A stretch of 64,000 nt of DNA from Candidatus Competibacteraceae bacterium (GCA_016790045.1 JAEUPW010000169.1:27963-91962); one strand, 5' to 3'; shown: positions 35,815 through 45,319, counted from the stretch's first letter. Numbers and translations: made by a program. The notes: generated by a model from the letters alone, not told the origin.

Positions 35815-37540
35815 GACCTTGCTCGTGTCCGATTACGTGATCTGCGCGACCCTGCGCAAGGTGTCGGACGTGTTCAACGCCGCGCTGCTGTGGGAGCGGG
35901 TGCGCGGCGGCCAGGAAGGCGTTTTTCTGCTGGAGGCGCTCAAGCGCCACCCCCGGCTTCCCTTCGGCCGCCAGCGCCAGGAAACCTGTTACAGCCACGT
36001 CGTCGTCCGCATTCCCGAAAAGGATTATCTCCGCGACGACCGGCTGGATGACGGCGCCGCTCGGGCCGCGCTGTTGCAGGAACTGCGCCGCTTGCACGAG
36101 CGGCAGCTGAGTCACGCTCTGGCGGAGAACGCGACGGTCCGCTATCGGCTGGAGGGCGACCCGCTGTTGCGGGCGGGCGAAGCGCATTTTCTGTTCGGGC
36201 GGGCGATCTATGTCCCGGCGGGCCTCGATTCCCCTTTGTTTCGCGTTCAGGCGGCGGGCGAGGGCCAAAGCGATTGGCGGGAGCTCGGGCCGATCTACGC
36301 CGGCCAGCGTTTGACGCTGTTGAACGCCGACCGGCGCGCCAGCAGTTTCGCGGTCGAAGGGTGGCCGTTCATGAACGGGGAGTCGGTCTTGCTGGTGCTG
36401 CGTTCCGGGGCATCGGCCCAGGTGGACGCGCTCTCGGAGCCGCCGGACACCTTGAATCTGACCGACGACGGCGAAGGCGGTTTTCTGGTGCGCGACCGTC
36501 GGGGCCGGGCCTTGCGCTTGCGGGCGATACCGGGAACCGACAGCATGGCGGAGGCGCTGAAAGCCTCGCAGCGGCGGGTCGTCGCCGCGCCGCTGCGGCC
36601 GGAGGCGCCGGCGAGCGCGGCGGAGATCGAGCGGCTGGCGGAACTGGAGGACGAACCGCTGACGGCGTTGGAGGAAGTCTGTCCGGTCACCGACGCGTGG
36701 GGGCGGCGCGAGCCGATGCTGGGCGCATCGGTCGAATTCGACGATCTTTTGAGCGCGTTGCCGCTGGAAGATGAAGCGGATCTGGCGCCAACCCGGTCGC
36801 TGCGTTCGCCGATTTCGCCGATTTCGCCGCCCGAGCCGGCGGGAGCGGATCAACTGACGTGGGTCCCCCAGCGCCCGGCGGCGATTTTGCGAGTGGCCGG
36901 CGTGGCCCTGCAACGCCTTTCCACCTACGCGGCCGCCGGCATCAGCGACTGGCGCATCTGCTTTAGCCGCACGGGTCACGTCGTGCCGAGCGAGCATCCC
37001 GAAGCCGCCGCCTGGGTGCGGGTCGATTACGCGGATCGCGTGTTCGGCGAAGTGCCGGGCGCGTCAACCCCGCTGGCGCTGCCGGGATTTTGGGCGCCGT
37101 TCGACGACTTGGAACTGGAATTTCAAGACGCGCCGCCACCGATGAATTTGCAGTATCTGGGCTGGTTGCGCCTGCCCGCGCCGCTGGCTTTGCCGGTGCC
37201 GCGCGAGCGGGCGGTGAGCTTCGGGCGCGGGGTGGAAGCGGACCTCGCGCCGCGCCTGCTGGCCGACCCGCACGCCTTGCGCTGGGGGGGGCACGCCGCC
37301 AAGACCTCCGGCATCAGCGCCGAATATTTGGGCCTGTCGCGGCGGCATTTGCTGTTGCAGGCGCGCCGCAACGACTGGTGGGTGCATCTGGAAAGCCAGA
37401 GCATGTCGGCCTATCGCCTGGACCCTGCCGGCGAGTTGCTGGACGTGCTGATTCCGGGCAAGGACACCGCCACCACCGCCAGAGCGGACGAGCTTTTGGT
37501 CGTGGGCGGCTACGTGTTGGCGCTGGGCGCGGTGGAATAG
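35798..37540 (+). CDS. FhaA-like protein: DUF3662-type N-terminus and C-terminal FHA-like domain
   Basis: The 580-aa protein appears cytoplasmic, with no signal peptide or membrane span. Residues of about 10-135 resemble the N-terminal DUF3662 domain of actinobacterial FhaA: a helix near KVSDVFNAALLWERVRGGQ, then VVVRIPEKDY and a YRLEGDPLLRAGEA strand. A central acidic region with an SPISPISPPEP linker follows. The C-terminus is FHA-like: FGRG (475-478), SRRH (514-517) and a strand with SQSMSAY instead of the usual STNGT. FHA domains bind phosphothreonine, so it is a plausible substrate or reader of the divergent kinase. Its start overlaps the SEDS stop by 17 bases. Confidence 0.75.
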   Translation: MTTHSETLLVSDYVICATLRKVSDVFNAALLWERVRGGQEGVFLLEALKRHPRLPFGRQRQETCYSHVVVRIPEKDYLRDDRLDDGAARAALLQELRRLHERQLSHALAENATVRYRLEGDPLLRAGEAHFLFGRAIYVPAGLDSPLFRVQAAGEGQSDWRELGPIYAGQRLTLLNADRRASSFAVEGWPFMNGESVLLVLRSGASAQVDALSEPPDTLNLTDDGEGGFLVRDRRGRALRLRAIPGTDSMAEALKASQRRVVAAPLRPEAPASAAEIERLAELEDEPLTALEEVCPVTDAWGRREPMLGASVEFDDLLSALPLEDEADLAPTRSLRSPISPISPPEPAGADQLTWVPQRPAAILRVAGVALQRLSTYAAAGISDWRICFSRTGHVVPSEHPEAAAWVRVDYADRVFGEVPGASTPLALPGFWAPFDDLELEFQDAPPPMNLQYLGWLRLPAPLALPVPRERAVSFGRGVEADLAPRLLADPHALRWGGHAAKTSGISAEYLGLSRRHLLLQARRNDWWVHLESQSMSAYRLDPAGELLDVLIPGKDTATTARADELLVVGGYVLALGAVE

Positions 37541-37546
37541 CGGCGG

Positions 37547-39028
37547 CTAAGGGGCGACCGGCGGCCGGCGTTGCATCCGGCTCGGATCGAACAAGCCGCT
37601 GGCGATCACCTCGACGGAAGCGATGGCGAAATTGAGATTTTGCCCGGCCTTGAGCCCCATGGCGGCGATGCCGATCACCGTGCCATCTGCCAGCATGACC
37701 GGGCCGCCGCTGTTGCCCGGGCTGACCGGCGCGGAGATTTGCAGGTGGCGGACGCCGTCGATTTCGCGCAGGCCGCTGATCACCCCGGTCGAGAAGGTGC
37801 CTTCCAGCCCGTAGGGATTGCCGATCACGAACACGTCCTGGCCGATCAAAGTCTGGCTGTAGCTTTCGTTGAAGACGAAAGCGTCCGGGAGGGTCAGCGC
37901 GGTGGCCAGCAAGGCCAAATCCGGTTTCTTGCTGCGCTTGAGCACGGTGGCGGCCGATTCGCGCCCGCCGCAGCGAACCGCCAAATTGCCGGTTTTCTCG
38001 ATCACGTGCTGGTTGGTGATCACATGGCCGTCGGCCGAGACCAGCAAGCCGCTGCCCAGATTGGCGGTCTTGCCGTCGCGCGAGGTGGCGATCAGGCAGG
38101 TGAGCGGAATGCCGCGCCGGTAAATCCGCTGTCCGGGACTCTCGGCTTCCGCTCGGGCGGCCGCCGGCGCTCCCGGTTCCGGGCCCGCCTTGCCGGTTGG
38201 GCCGGCCAAGCTCTCCAGGCGGCGCGCGATCATCCCTAAAACGCCGCTTATGGCCTCGGGATGGGCGGGCGTCGGGGCCGATGCGGCCGCAGGGCCGGAG
38301 ATGATCGGGGAACCGGCTTTCGCCGCGCTCCCGGCGGCCGAAATCGGGGCCGTGGTCGGAGCCGGCGCTTCTGGCGCGGGAGCCGGCATCGTCGGTCCCG
38401 CCGCCGGTTTGGCGTCGGCCTCGGAACCGGTGATTTCCAGAGCCAAGCGAACGCCTTCCTGAAGCGCCGGCGCGCGCGAGGTCGAAGCCAACCGCCGCAA
38501 GGTTTCAGCCAGTTGGGCCGGGTTTTCGGCGCAGCGGTAAGCGTTGACGAACGCGCCGGCGGCGCGCTGGCCGTCGCCGGCTTGCCCGTAGATTTCGCCC
38601 AGGATCAACCAGGCAGGGGCTTGCGCCGGCGCGAGCGAGAGCGCGTAAACCGAAAGCCGTTCCGCTTCCTTGAGGCGGTTTAGCCGCAAGTAGGTCAATC
38701 CGAGTTGGCGGGCGATCTCGCGATCGGCCGGATCGAAGATGAAGGCTTGCCGGAACGCCGCCAGCGCCTCCTTCAACTGGTTTTGGTTCAGATAATCCGA
38801 GCCTTGGCGCCGGTGGGGTTGCGCCTTGGCGGAATCGCCCGCTTCCGGCCGGGCGAGCTGTTCCAGTTGCTCCCGAAAGGTTTGCGCGCCGGTCGCGTCC
38901 TTGGCGGCGGCCGCCGCGATCATCTGCTGGACGTAGTAATCGAGGGTTTCGTATTGGCCGGGCGCGGCATCGGCCCGCGCGACAGCGAACAGGAGCGCCA
39001 AGGCCAGCGCGGCGAACCGGGAATTCAC
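37547..39028 (-). CDS. Exported TPR protein fused to a trypsin-like (S1C/DegP-type) serine protease
   Basis: The 493-aa precursor has a signal peptide ending near ADA (about 21) and three or so TPR-like helical repeats (about 75-200). An Ala/Pro-rich linker (about 205-295) leads to a trypsin-like domain. The catalytic triad is intact: H341 (ITNQHVIE), D370 (KKPDLALL) and S440 (SPGNSGGP). There is no PDZ domain, so it is not a standard DegP/DegS. It probably cleaves periplasmic proteins, perhaps scaffolded by the TPR part. Its first 200 residues are paralogous to the next gene upstream in the operon, which it overlaps by four bases. It is convergent with the FHA gene. Confidence 0.85.
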   Translation of the reverse strand: MNSRFAALALALLFAVARADAAPGQYETLDYYVQQMIAAAAAKDATGAQTFREQLEQLARPEAGDSAKAQPHRRQGSDYLNQNQLKEALAAFRQAFIFDPADREIARQLGLTYLRLNRLKEAERLSVYALSLAPAQAPAWLILGEIYGQAGDGQRAAGAFVNAYRCAENPAQLAETLRRLASTSRAPALQEGVRLALEITGSEADAKPAAGPTMPAPAPEAPAPTTAPISAAGSAAKAGSPIISGPAAASAPTPAHPEAISGVLGMIARRLESLAGPTGKAGPEPGAPAAARAEAESPGQRIYRRGIPLTCLIATSRDGKTANLGSGLLVSADGHVITNQHVIEKTGNLAVRCGGRESAATVLKRSKKPDLALLATALTLPDAFVFNESYSQTLIGQDVFVIGNPYGLEGTFSTGVISGLREIDGVRHLQISAPVSPGNSGGPVMLADGTVIGIAAMGLKAGQNLNFAIASVEVIASGLFDPSRMQRRPPVAP

Positions 39029-39738
39029 GGGGCCGCCTGCGTCGGGTGAAGGCGGGCGGGGTTGGCCGGCGCTTTCAGCGGCGCGATCGCCGCGTTGGGC
39101 GTCGAGGGCGGAACGATGACCGCTTGCGCCGGCAGGCGGTAGAGGCGCAAGGTTTCCAGGGCGGCGTTGCGCAGGGTATCGGCGGCTTCGTTCTCGGCGA
39201 TGTTGCGCAAGATTTCCTCGGCCCGCATCGGGTTTTGGGCGAAACGATAGGTGTTGGCCAGCGCGCCCAGCGCGCGCCGGCCGTCGTTTTGCAAGCCGTA
39301 GACCTGGGCGATTTGAAACCAGGCGACCGCGCGGGTCGGGTCCAGGGCCAGCGCTTGCTGCAAGGCGATTTCCGCCTCTTTCAGCCGGTTGAGTTTGCGA
39401 TAGAGCAATCCCAGATGGCTGATGGCGTCGATGTTGCCCGGATCGTTCCGGCCGGCTTGCTGGAACGCGCTCAAGGCCGCCGTCGGCTCGTTCTGCTCCA
39501 GCGCCGCCAGGCCGCGGTTCAAAGCGGTTCGGGCGGCGTCCGCATCCACGGGCGACGGCCTGGGGTTTTGCTCCAGCACCCGCCGCAACGTCGTGACGCC
39601 GTTTTCGTCGTGCGCGGCGGCCAACTCGATCATCTGCTGGATGTAATAACGGCTCTGCTCGCTGTTTTGCGCGCGCGCCGGAGGCCCCGATAGCCCGAGG
39701 GCCAGCAGCGGTATCAGCCAGTAGCGAAGGGTGTTCAT
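39025..39738 (-). CDS. Exported TPR-repeat protein
   Basis: This 237-aa precursor has a signal peptide (cleavage after ARA, about residue 23) and several TPR units (LGLLYRKLNRLKEAEIALQQAL is the clearest; residues about 70-200). Its layout and wording match the N-terminal half of the TPR-protease encoded directly downstream: YYIQQMIELAAAHD against YYVQQMIAAAAAKD, and LYRKLNRLKEAE against TYLRLNRLKEAE. A tandem duplication followed by fusion to a protease domain is a likely history. It probably acts as a periplasmic interaction scaffold. Confidence 0.82.
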   Translation of the reverse strand: MNTLRYWLIPLLALGLSGPPARAQNSEQSRYYIQQMIELAAAHDENGVTTLRRVLEQNPRPSPVDADAARTALNRGLAALEQNEPTAALSAFQQAGRNDPGNIDAISHLGLLYRKLNRLKEAEIALQQALALDPTRAVAWFQIAQVYGLQNDGRRALGALANTYRFAQNPMRAEEILRNIAENEAADTLRNAALETLRLYRLPAQAVIVPPSTPNAAIAPLKAPANPARLHPTQAAP

Positions 39739-39766
39739 GCGCTTGCCGTGCCGTGGAGGCCGCCGG

Positions 39767-40267
39767 TCAGAGCTTTTCGATGGCGTCGTACTGGCGCTCC
39801 AGGCTCAGGCGCTTGGCGTCGGCCTGCGGCGCGCTGAGCTGGCCCCGGACGAGTTCGGTTTCAAACTGGCGGATGGCGCGCGCCAGTTGCTGCTGCTGGC
39901 GGCGCAACGCGGCGGTCCGCTGCTCGCTGGCGGCCTTGGAGCGTTGCAACTGCCCGATCCGGCGAGCCATTTCCTGATTCCGCGCCTTGAGCGAGGCCAG
40001 TTGCCGCCGTTGCGCGGCGATTTCGTCGGCCTTCATGGCGCGCTCCGCTTGCAAGTCCGCGCCTTCTTGCCGCAAGGCCCGCAATTCGCTCAGGGAATCG
40101 TCGCGCTCCTCGCGCAGTTGTTGCTGGCGGATTTCGTAATCGCCGGAACTCAGGCCGCGCACGCCGCCCAGGAGACCGCCCGAACGCGGATCGTTGCCGG
40201 GATCGGCCGCGCAGCCGGCCAATAGCAGCAACCCGAATCCAACATAAGGAAAATCCAAAAATTTCAT
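39767..40267 (-). CDS. Coiled-coil lipoprotein
   Basis: From ATG 40267 the product is 166 aa and has a lipobox LLAGC (Cys about residue 19), followed by a Gly-rich stretch and then a long charged coiled coil (about 45-165, many Gln, Arg, Glu and Leu). AGGGGG precedes the ATG; an in-frame extension to 40351 is unlikely. It lies between the TPR gene and the glycine-zipper lipoprotein on the same strand. No enzymatic domain is visible; it may be a structural or adaptor lipoprotein of the envelope. Confidence 0.75.
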   Translation of the reverse strand: MKFLDFPYVGFGLLLLAGCAADPGNDPRSGGLLGGVRGLSSGDYEIRQQQLREERDDSLSELRALRQEGADLQAERAMKADEIAAQRRQLASLKARNQEMARRIGQLQRSKAASEQRTAALRRQQQQLARAIRQFETELVRGQLSAPQADAKRLSLERQYDAIEKL

Positions 40268-40331
40268 AAATCCCCCTCGGATAAGCCAAAAGGCATCGGC
40301 GCTGAAAGGCGGCTCGGGCGGGCGCGATCGG

Positions 40332-41009
40332 TCAAATGGCCATGCTGTCATAAACCTGCTGCAAGCGGGAGACGTTTTGTTCGGAATCCTGGCGGGTCGC
40401 TTGCAATTGGACCACGTTGGTTTCGAGCTGTTGAGTGTAACGGTCCTGCGGCCCGCGTTGCTGGCGGGCCTCCCGGTGGATTTCGGTGGCGTCCGCCAGT
40501 TGTTTTTCCGCCAGCGACTGGACCCGTTTGGCTTTCGCCAGTTGCCGTTCCAGGTTGGTTTGCTGGGCGGCCAGCGCGTCTCGGCTGGCCCGGCCGGCCC
40601 GATAGTCGCGCGCCAGCCGTCGCGATTCGCGATCTAGCCGGTCGAGGTCACGGTAGAGCCGGTCGTTCTCCGCGTCGGCTTCCGCGATGAAATCCTGGTT
40701 GCGCTGGATTTCCGCGACCAGAAAATCTTCCTCTTGCGCGTATTGGGCCTTGCGATCCGCGATCGAACTGCCGATGCCGGCCCCGAGCAGCCCGCCGGCG
40801 GCCGCGCCGACCAGCGCGCCCCGACCCTTGTGGTCGTCGCTGACGGCCGCGCCGAGCAAGCCGCCCACCAGCGCGCCGACGACCGCGCCCTCGGCGACGG
40901 TTTGTTGCCGGTCGTCCATGCGACCCTCGGGCGGGGTGGCGCAACCGGCGATAAAGGCGACCGCCACACCGGCGGCGAGAAGGCTTTTTGCGGATCGATG
41001 GGGGAACAT
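40332..41009 (-). CDS. Glycine-zipper lipoprotein with coiled-coil C-terminus
   Basis: This 225-aa lipoprotein has a signal peptide with lipobox FIAGC and then a glycine-zipper segment (VVGALVGGLLGAAVS and VGAAAGGLLGAGIG, about 45-85). This type forms membrane-embedded helical hairpins. The remaining part is a long coiled coil of EAENDR/RDLDRL character (about 100-220). GGAGA lies just before the ATG at 41009. It is the first gene of the four-gene minus-strand set with the coiled-coil lipoprotein, TPR protein and TPR-protease. Confidence 0.8.
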   Translation of the reverse strand: MFPHRSAKSLLAAGVAVAFIAGCATPPEGRMDDRQQTVAEGAVVGALVGGLLGAAVSDDHKGRGALVGAAAGGLLGAGIGSSIADRKAQYAQEEDFLVAEIQRNQDFIAEADAENDRLYRDLDRLDRESRRLARDYRAGRASRDALAAQQTNLERQLAKAKRVQSLAEKQLADATEIHREARQQRGPQDRYTQQLETNVVQLQATRQDSEQNVSRLQQVYDSMAI

Positions 41010-41467
41010 GGGGATCTCCGGACGAGGGTGAATGACAGGCAGGTTTGACCGGCGCGGCCTTCCAAGAATTCTGTAGGGCTCTGGCGCGGAAAGCAACGGA
41101 CGCAGGCGCTAGAGCGCAAAATCGACCGCGCTCCCGGGGCGACGCCCGGCGCTGCGCGGGCGCGGGATGACGGATTTCCGACAGATGCGTTTTAGCTTTG
41201 ACGCGCGACGCGACCAAAAAGAGTTTAAGGCCGGGCGTGCCGGGCGCGAACGCGCGGTCGGGGCATTGTCGGCAGGCGGGCTAATGCGCGCCGATTGAGC
41301 GCCTTGGCGTCGCGGGCATCCCGCGCGGGCGCTCTTCCTCGCCAGGCTGGGCCGCCGGGTCAAGCTTCGTTCGCTTCTGGCTTGAGGATTGCTTGGGCTG
41401 GCGGTTGTGGCAGCGGATGCGAGCGGCTGCACCGAGCGACGAGAACTCCAACTTGAGGGATAGCACG
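41010..41467. other. 458-bp intergenic region with no gene identified
   Basis: This region separates the minus-strand lipoprotein set from the plus-strand binding-protein gene and should hold promoters for both. A short open frame on the minus strand (41109-41480) has an Arg/Ser/Pro composition typical of a non-coding frame in GC-rich DNA. A hairpin GCGGG-CAT-CCCGC lies near 41313-41325 without a T-run. GAGGG near 41455 is the ribosome site of the next gene. I see no RNA gene or repeat array. Confidence 0.5.
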
Positions 41468-42268
41468 ATGTTGAACGCACTGATTCGTAAGGCGACTTGG
41501 GTCTGGCTGCTGGGAAGTTTGATCGTTTTTTCCAGCAGCGCTATCGGCCAGCAACCAGCTCGACCCGAGCTGTTGATTTATTGCGGCATCACCATGATCC
41601 GGCCCATGACCGAAATCGCGCAAGCTTTCGAGCAAAAGGAGAATATCAAGGTCACCCTCTCGCAAGGCGGCTCGGAAGATCTCTACCAGAGCGCCAAGAA
41701 GAGCGGCCTGGGCGATCTCTATCTGCCGGGGGAACCGACTTGCCGCGACAGGCATCTGGCGGAAGGCCTGCTCGGCGAGGTTGTCACCGTCGGCTACAAC
41801 CAAATGGCCATCATGACCGCCAAAGGCAACCCGAAAAAGGTCAAGAGCGATCCCAAGGACCTGCTGCGCGAGGAGATCACGGTGATCATCGGCGACGCGG
41901 CGAGCGGCAGCGTCGGCCAGGAAACCAAGCGCATTCTGGACTCGCTCGGCATTTATCAGCAGATGATCGACAAGGCGCTGTCGCTGTCGTCCGATTCGCG
42001 AAGCCTCAACAGCGCCATGAAAAAGGGCGAAGCCGACGCGATATTGAACTGGCGCGCGACCGGCTTTTTTCCCGATAACGCCGCGGTGGTCGAGGTGATC
42101 GATCTGGATCAGAAAGTGGCGAAGCCGCAAGCCTTGCTGCTGAATTTGCTGACATTCTCGAAAAATCGGGACGCGGCGCGCCAGTTCATGCGCTATGCCG
42201 CTGCCGAGGAAGGGCAGGCGATTTTCCGCAAGCACGGCTTTTTGGATAACAAGACCTCCGTCCAATAA
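41468..42268 (+). CDS. Periplasmic substrate-binding protein (ModA/SBP type 2 fold), solo
   Basis: This 266-aa exported protein has a signal peptide ending near AIGQQ and then a type-2 binding-protein fold: LLIYCGITMIRPMTEIAQAFEQK, shown in parts as LLIYCGITMIRPM and EIAQAFEQK, with later LYLPGEP and GEADAILNWRA. It resembles molybdate or oxoanion ModA-like proteins, but no permease or ATPase gene is near. The next gene is a hybrid histidine kinase with a periplasmic sensor region, so a role as ligand receptor for that kinase is more likely than transport. The ATG at 41468 has GAGGG upstream. Confidence 0.8.
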   Translation: MLNALIRKATWVWLLGSLIVFSSSAIGQQPARPELLIYCGITMIRPMTEIAQAFEQKENIKVTLSQGGSEDLYQSAKKSGLGDLYLPGEPTCRDRHLAEGLLGEVVTVGYNQMAIMTAKGNPKKVKSDPKDLLREEITVIIGDAASGSVGQETKRILDSLGIYQQMIDKALSLSSDSRSLNSAMKKGEADAILNWRATGFFPDNAAVVEVIDLDQKVAKPQALLLNLLTFSKNRDAARQFMRYAAAEEGQAIFRKHGFLDNKTSVQ

Positions 42269-42297
42269 GTTCTCGAAGCTCTCGGGGCAGGCAGCGC

Positions 42298-44355
42298 ATG
42301 GCCATCGAGGTCGCGGGCAACACCCGGGCGGCCGTGGGGCCGTCGCCTTCGAGCGAGGCGAAGGTGGCGTCACCCCGCCGGTTCCTCTGGTTGATCGCGC
42401 TGTTTTTCGTCGGGTTTCTGCTCATCGTGGGCCTGAATAAATTATTTTCCGGACTGGTCGATGAGCTGGGCGCGAGAAGCGCCAACGAGCGCGCGCGCCT
42501 GTTTGTCGGAGAAGAGATCGTCCGCGGCATTCAAGGCATCGAAATGGATGTCTATCGGATGGGCATGATCAGCGGGCGCGCCGCTCAGGAAAAGATCGGC
42601 GGCGAGCTGCTGAAAAAAGTCGAAAAGCTGGAGCGTGACTTGGTGGTCTTGAAAGAGGGGGGCACGGTCCAGCAATTGATTTACCTCAACGTGGAAGCCG
42701 TCGACCACATGCTCCGGCAGGCGACCTTCAAGCCGGACGCGAGCGACCGGCGCTACGTGATGGAAATCATCGAACTGGCCCCCCACCTCGATCAAATCAA
42801 ATTGAAAGTCGCCGAGCTGGGGGAGCTGCTGAAGCTGCGCGACGATCACCGCAACCGGAACAATGGCGAGGGTCTGTTGGCGGTCACGCGCGATCTGCTC
42901 ACCTATTTCAAACGCCTGCCCTCGTTTTTCTTCCGGCTCAACGAAAACGCCAACCGGCTGTTTTTTGAAAGCCAGCAGCGCCTGGAAAGCCTGGAGGCCC
43001 AGTTGGCCGCCCAGCGCACCCGCTATAAAACCACCGAAGCGGTCTTGGTGATCGCGGTGATCGGCGCGGTCACCCTGATCGGCATCCTGTTCGGGCGCCA
43101 GCTCAAGCAGTCGAACGATAAGCTGGTGCGGGCGTGGAGCGAAATGCGCCTCGCGCGCGATGAGGCGGAGCGGGCGAGCCGCGCCAAGTCGGATTTCGTC
43201 TCGAGGATGAGTCACGAATTGCGCACGCCGATGAACGCCATTCTGGGTTTCGCGCAATTGCTGGACCGGGAAAATCTGACCCCCGTGCAGCGGGATTATT
43301 CGCAAAGGATTCATACCGCCGGCCAACATCTGTTGAACTTGATCGGGGAGGTGCTCGATCTGGCGAAAATCGAAGCGGGCCGGCTGGTGCTGGAAAAAAT
43401 CGCGTTTGACCTGAAGCGGACGGTGGAGGAAGTGGCCGCCGTGACCATGAAGCGCGCTCAGGCGAAGGGCGTGACGGTTCGGGTGGATATCGTGTCGGCT
43501 TTGGCGGATCAGGTGCGGGGCGATCCGACCCGGGTGCGCCAAGTGCTGATCAATTTGCTGGACAACGCGGTGAAGTTTACCGAGCGCGGCGAAGTGGGCC
43601 TGCGCGTCGAGCCCGAATCGGAGCGGGCCGGCGTGCGGTTTCAAGTTTGGGATACCGGTATCGGCATGGACGCGCCGAGCGTGCAAAAGCTGTTCAAGCC
43701 GTTCACCCAAGCCGATCAATCCACCACTCGCAAATACGGCGGAACCGGTTTGGGGCTGGCGATCTGCAAGGATTTGGTGGAAGCGATGGGCGGCGTGTTG
43801 GAGGTGGAAAGCCGCCCCGGCCAAGGCACCCGTTTTTGGTTTTCCCTGCCCCTGGAAGCGGCCGAGCCCGCGCCCGCGCAAGCGGAAGCCGCCACCGCCC
43901 GCGAAGTTCAGGGAAAAGCGTCGGTCGGCGCGCCTGCCGGCGACGCTCGAACCCCGTCAGCGCCCGCGCGCTCGAAGCACGTGTTGCTGGTGGAAGACAA
44001 CGAAGTCAATCAACTGGTGGCTTCCAGCATGTTGGCCGCGATCGGCGCGAGCTGCGAGATCGCCGGCAACGGTTTGGAAGCCCTGGAGAAATTCCGGCAG
44101 GGCCGCTATGACCTGGTGTTCATGGACGTGGAAATGCCGGTGATGGACGGGCATACGGCGGCTCAGGAGATCCGGCGTTGGGAGCGGGAGCGGGACACCG
44201 CGCCCACGCCGGTGATCGCGATGACGGCCAACGCGATGGCGGAAGATCGGGCGCGCTGCGCGGCCAGCGGCATGGACGATTACCTCGCCAAACCCTACGA
44301 AATGGCCGCGCTCGTCGCCCTCATCCGGCACTGGCTGCCCGAAACCGCCGCCTGA
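42298..44355 (+). CDS. Hybrid sensor histidine kinase/response regulator
   Basis: The 685-aa protein has a first span (29-48), a periplasmic helical sensor region (about 50-245), a second span (247-267) and a HisKA domain with H306 in [11 protein letters not shown]. The HATPase has [14 protein letters not shown] and GTGLGLAI. The C-terminal receiver has phospho-acceptor D610 ([12 protein letters not shown]). There is no HPt domain, so phosphotransfer to a separate HPt protein is expected. It starts 29 bases after the binding protein gene, its probable ligand-sensing partner. No output regulator is encoded nearby. Confidence 0.92.
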   Translation: MAIEVAGNTRAAVGPSPSSEAKVASPRRFLWLIALFFVGFLLIVGLNKLFSGLVDELGARSANERARLFVGEEIVRGIQGIEMDVYRMGMISGRAAQEKIGGELLKKVEKLERDLVVLKEGGTVQQLIYLNVEAVDHMLRQATFKPDASDRRYVMEIIELAPHLDQIKLKVAELGELLKLRDDHRNRNNGEGLLAVTRDLLTYFKRLPSFFFRLNENANRLFFESQQRLESLEAQLAAQRTRYKTTEAVLVIAVIGAVTLIGILFGRQLKQSNDKLVRAWSEMRLARDEAERASRAKSDFVSRMSHELRTPMNAILGFAQLLDRENLTPVQRDYSQRIHTAGQHLLNLIGEVLDLAKIEAGRLVLEKIAFDLKRTVEEVAAVTMKRAQAKGVTVRVDIVSALADQVRGDPTRVRQVLINLLDNAVKFTERGEVGLRVEPESERAGVRFQVWDTGIGMDAPSVQKLFKPFTQADQSTTRKYGGTGLGLAICKDLVEAMGGVLEVESRPGQGTRFWFSLPLEAAEPAPAQAEAATAREVQGKASVGAPAGDARTPSAPARSKHVLLVEDNEVNQLVASSMLAAIGASCEIAGNGLEALEKFRQGRYDLVFMDVEMPVMDGHTAAQEIRRWERERDTAPTPVIAMTANAMAEDRARCAASGMDDYLAKPYEMAALVALIRHWLPETAA

Positions 44356-44475
44356 AGGCAACCGGATGAGCGTGGCGGACGCCGGATGCGGCTCGGGACC
44401 GGACAGCCCGATTTTAAGGGCTCGGCCGGCTCGGAAAAGCCGCAACCCGTCCGGGGCGCGGTCAGAAACCCCGGA

Positions 44476-45099
44476 TCAGTCTTGCCCCATCACGACCACG
44501 CCTTTGGGCTGGCTGGCGAAATAGGCCGCCAGGTCGACGATGTCTTGTTCCGTCAGCGGCAAAACGATGCCCTTCATGACCGCGTTGTTGCGTTTGCCGC
44601 TTTTGTAATCTTGCAGGACTTTGACGAGGTAGTCCTCGTGCTGGCCAGCCAGCCGCGGGTAGAGAGGGATAGGGCCGTTGCCGTCCGGGCCATGGCAGGC
44701 CACGCAAGCCACGCTTTTTTTCTTGCCGGCGCCAATATTGCCCCGCACCGGATTGGGGTCGTCGGCGAATGTGGCGGTGGCGGAGGAGGCCAGATAAGCG
44801 GCGATATTCTGGATGTCCTGCTCGCTCAGCGACGAGGAATTGGCGTGCATGGTGGGATGCTGGCGCTCGCCGCTTTGATAGGCTTTCAGGGCCGAGACGA
44901 TGTAATCGGGATGCTGGCCGCCCAGCCGGGGCACGCGATAGGTGGGATAGGCGTTGGTGTAACCGGGGATGGAATGGCAGCCGGTGCACGTTTCGAACTT
45001 GGCTTTTCCGGCCGCCGGATCGCCGGCCGCCTGCGCGGCGCCGGCCAGAGCGCCGCAAGCGGTCAGGGCCACACCTACACGTAATGCGAAGCGAATCAT
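44476..45099 (-). CDS. Diheme cytochrome c4
   Basis: This 207-aa precursor has a signal peptide (cleaved near AQA, about 24) and two heme-binding sites, CTGCH (38-42) and CVACH (132-136). The two halves are homologous, with LGGQHPDYI and LAGQHEDYL and conserved Met residues that are candidate distal ligands. Cytochrome c4 is a periplasmic electron donor to terminal oxidases in Gammaproteobacteria. GAGG precedes the ATG. It is convergent with the hybrid kinase gene. Confidence 0.95.
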   Translation of the reverse strand: MIRFALRVGVALTACGALAGAAQAAGDPAAGKAKFETCTGCHSIPGYTNAYPTYRVPRLGGQHPDYIVSALKAYQSGERQHPTMHANSSSLSEQDIQNIAAYLASSATATFADDPNPVRGNIGAGKKKSVACVACHGPDGNGPIPLYPRLAGQHEDYLVKVLQDYKSGKRNNAVMKGIVLPLTEQDIVDLAAYFASQPKGVVVMGQD

Positions 45100-45319
45100 G
45101 AGAGCCTCTTTGGTTGGTCTAAATCAAGAAGGTTTCACCGGGCGCGGTCGGGCCGGGTGCATGAATTTCTAATAATAAGACTAAGGCATCTCGGCGTTTT
45201 TACAAGCGAATCGCGCGAGCGCGCCAGAGCGAAAGGATTTGTCATAGAATCTGCGAATCCGTCCAGACCGGATCGCCTCAGGTCGCGTTTCGGTCCTTTT
45301 CTGGCCTTTGGAGTCTCCC

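Noticed and set aside
29464..37540. Kinase/FHA genes as the T6SS PpkA-Fha regulatory pair
   Set aside because: No Tss core genes lie near, the SEDS and DUF3662-like features point to cell-wall function, and the VgrG island is 20 kb away.
41109..41480. 123-codon minus-strand frame in the intergenic region
   Set aside because: Arg/Ser/Pro-rich composition, no ribosome site and overlap with the binding-protein start.
44450..44475. Hairpin TCCGGGG/CCCCGGA between the hybrid kinase and cytochrome genes
   Set aside because: The stem is real but has no T-run on either strand, so I do not call a terminator.
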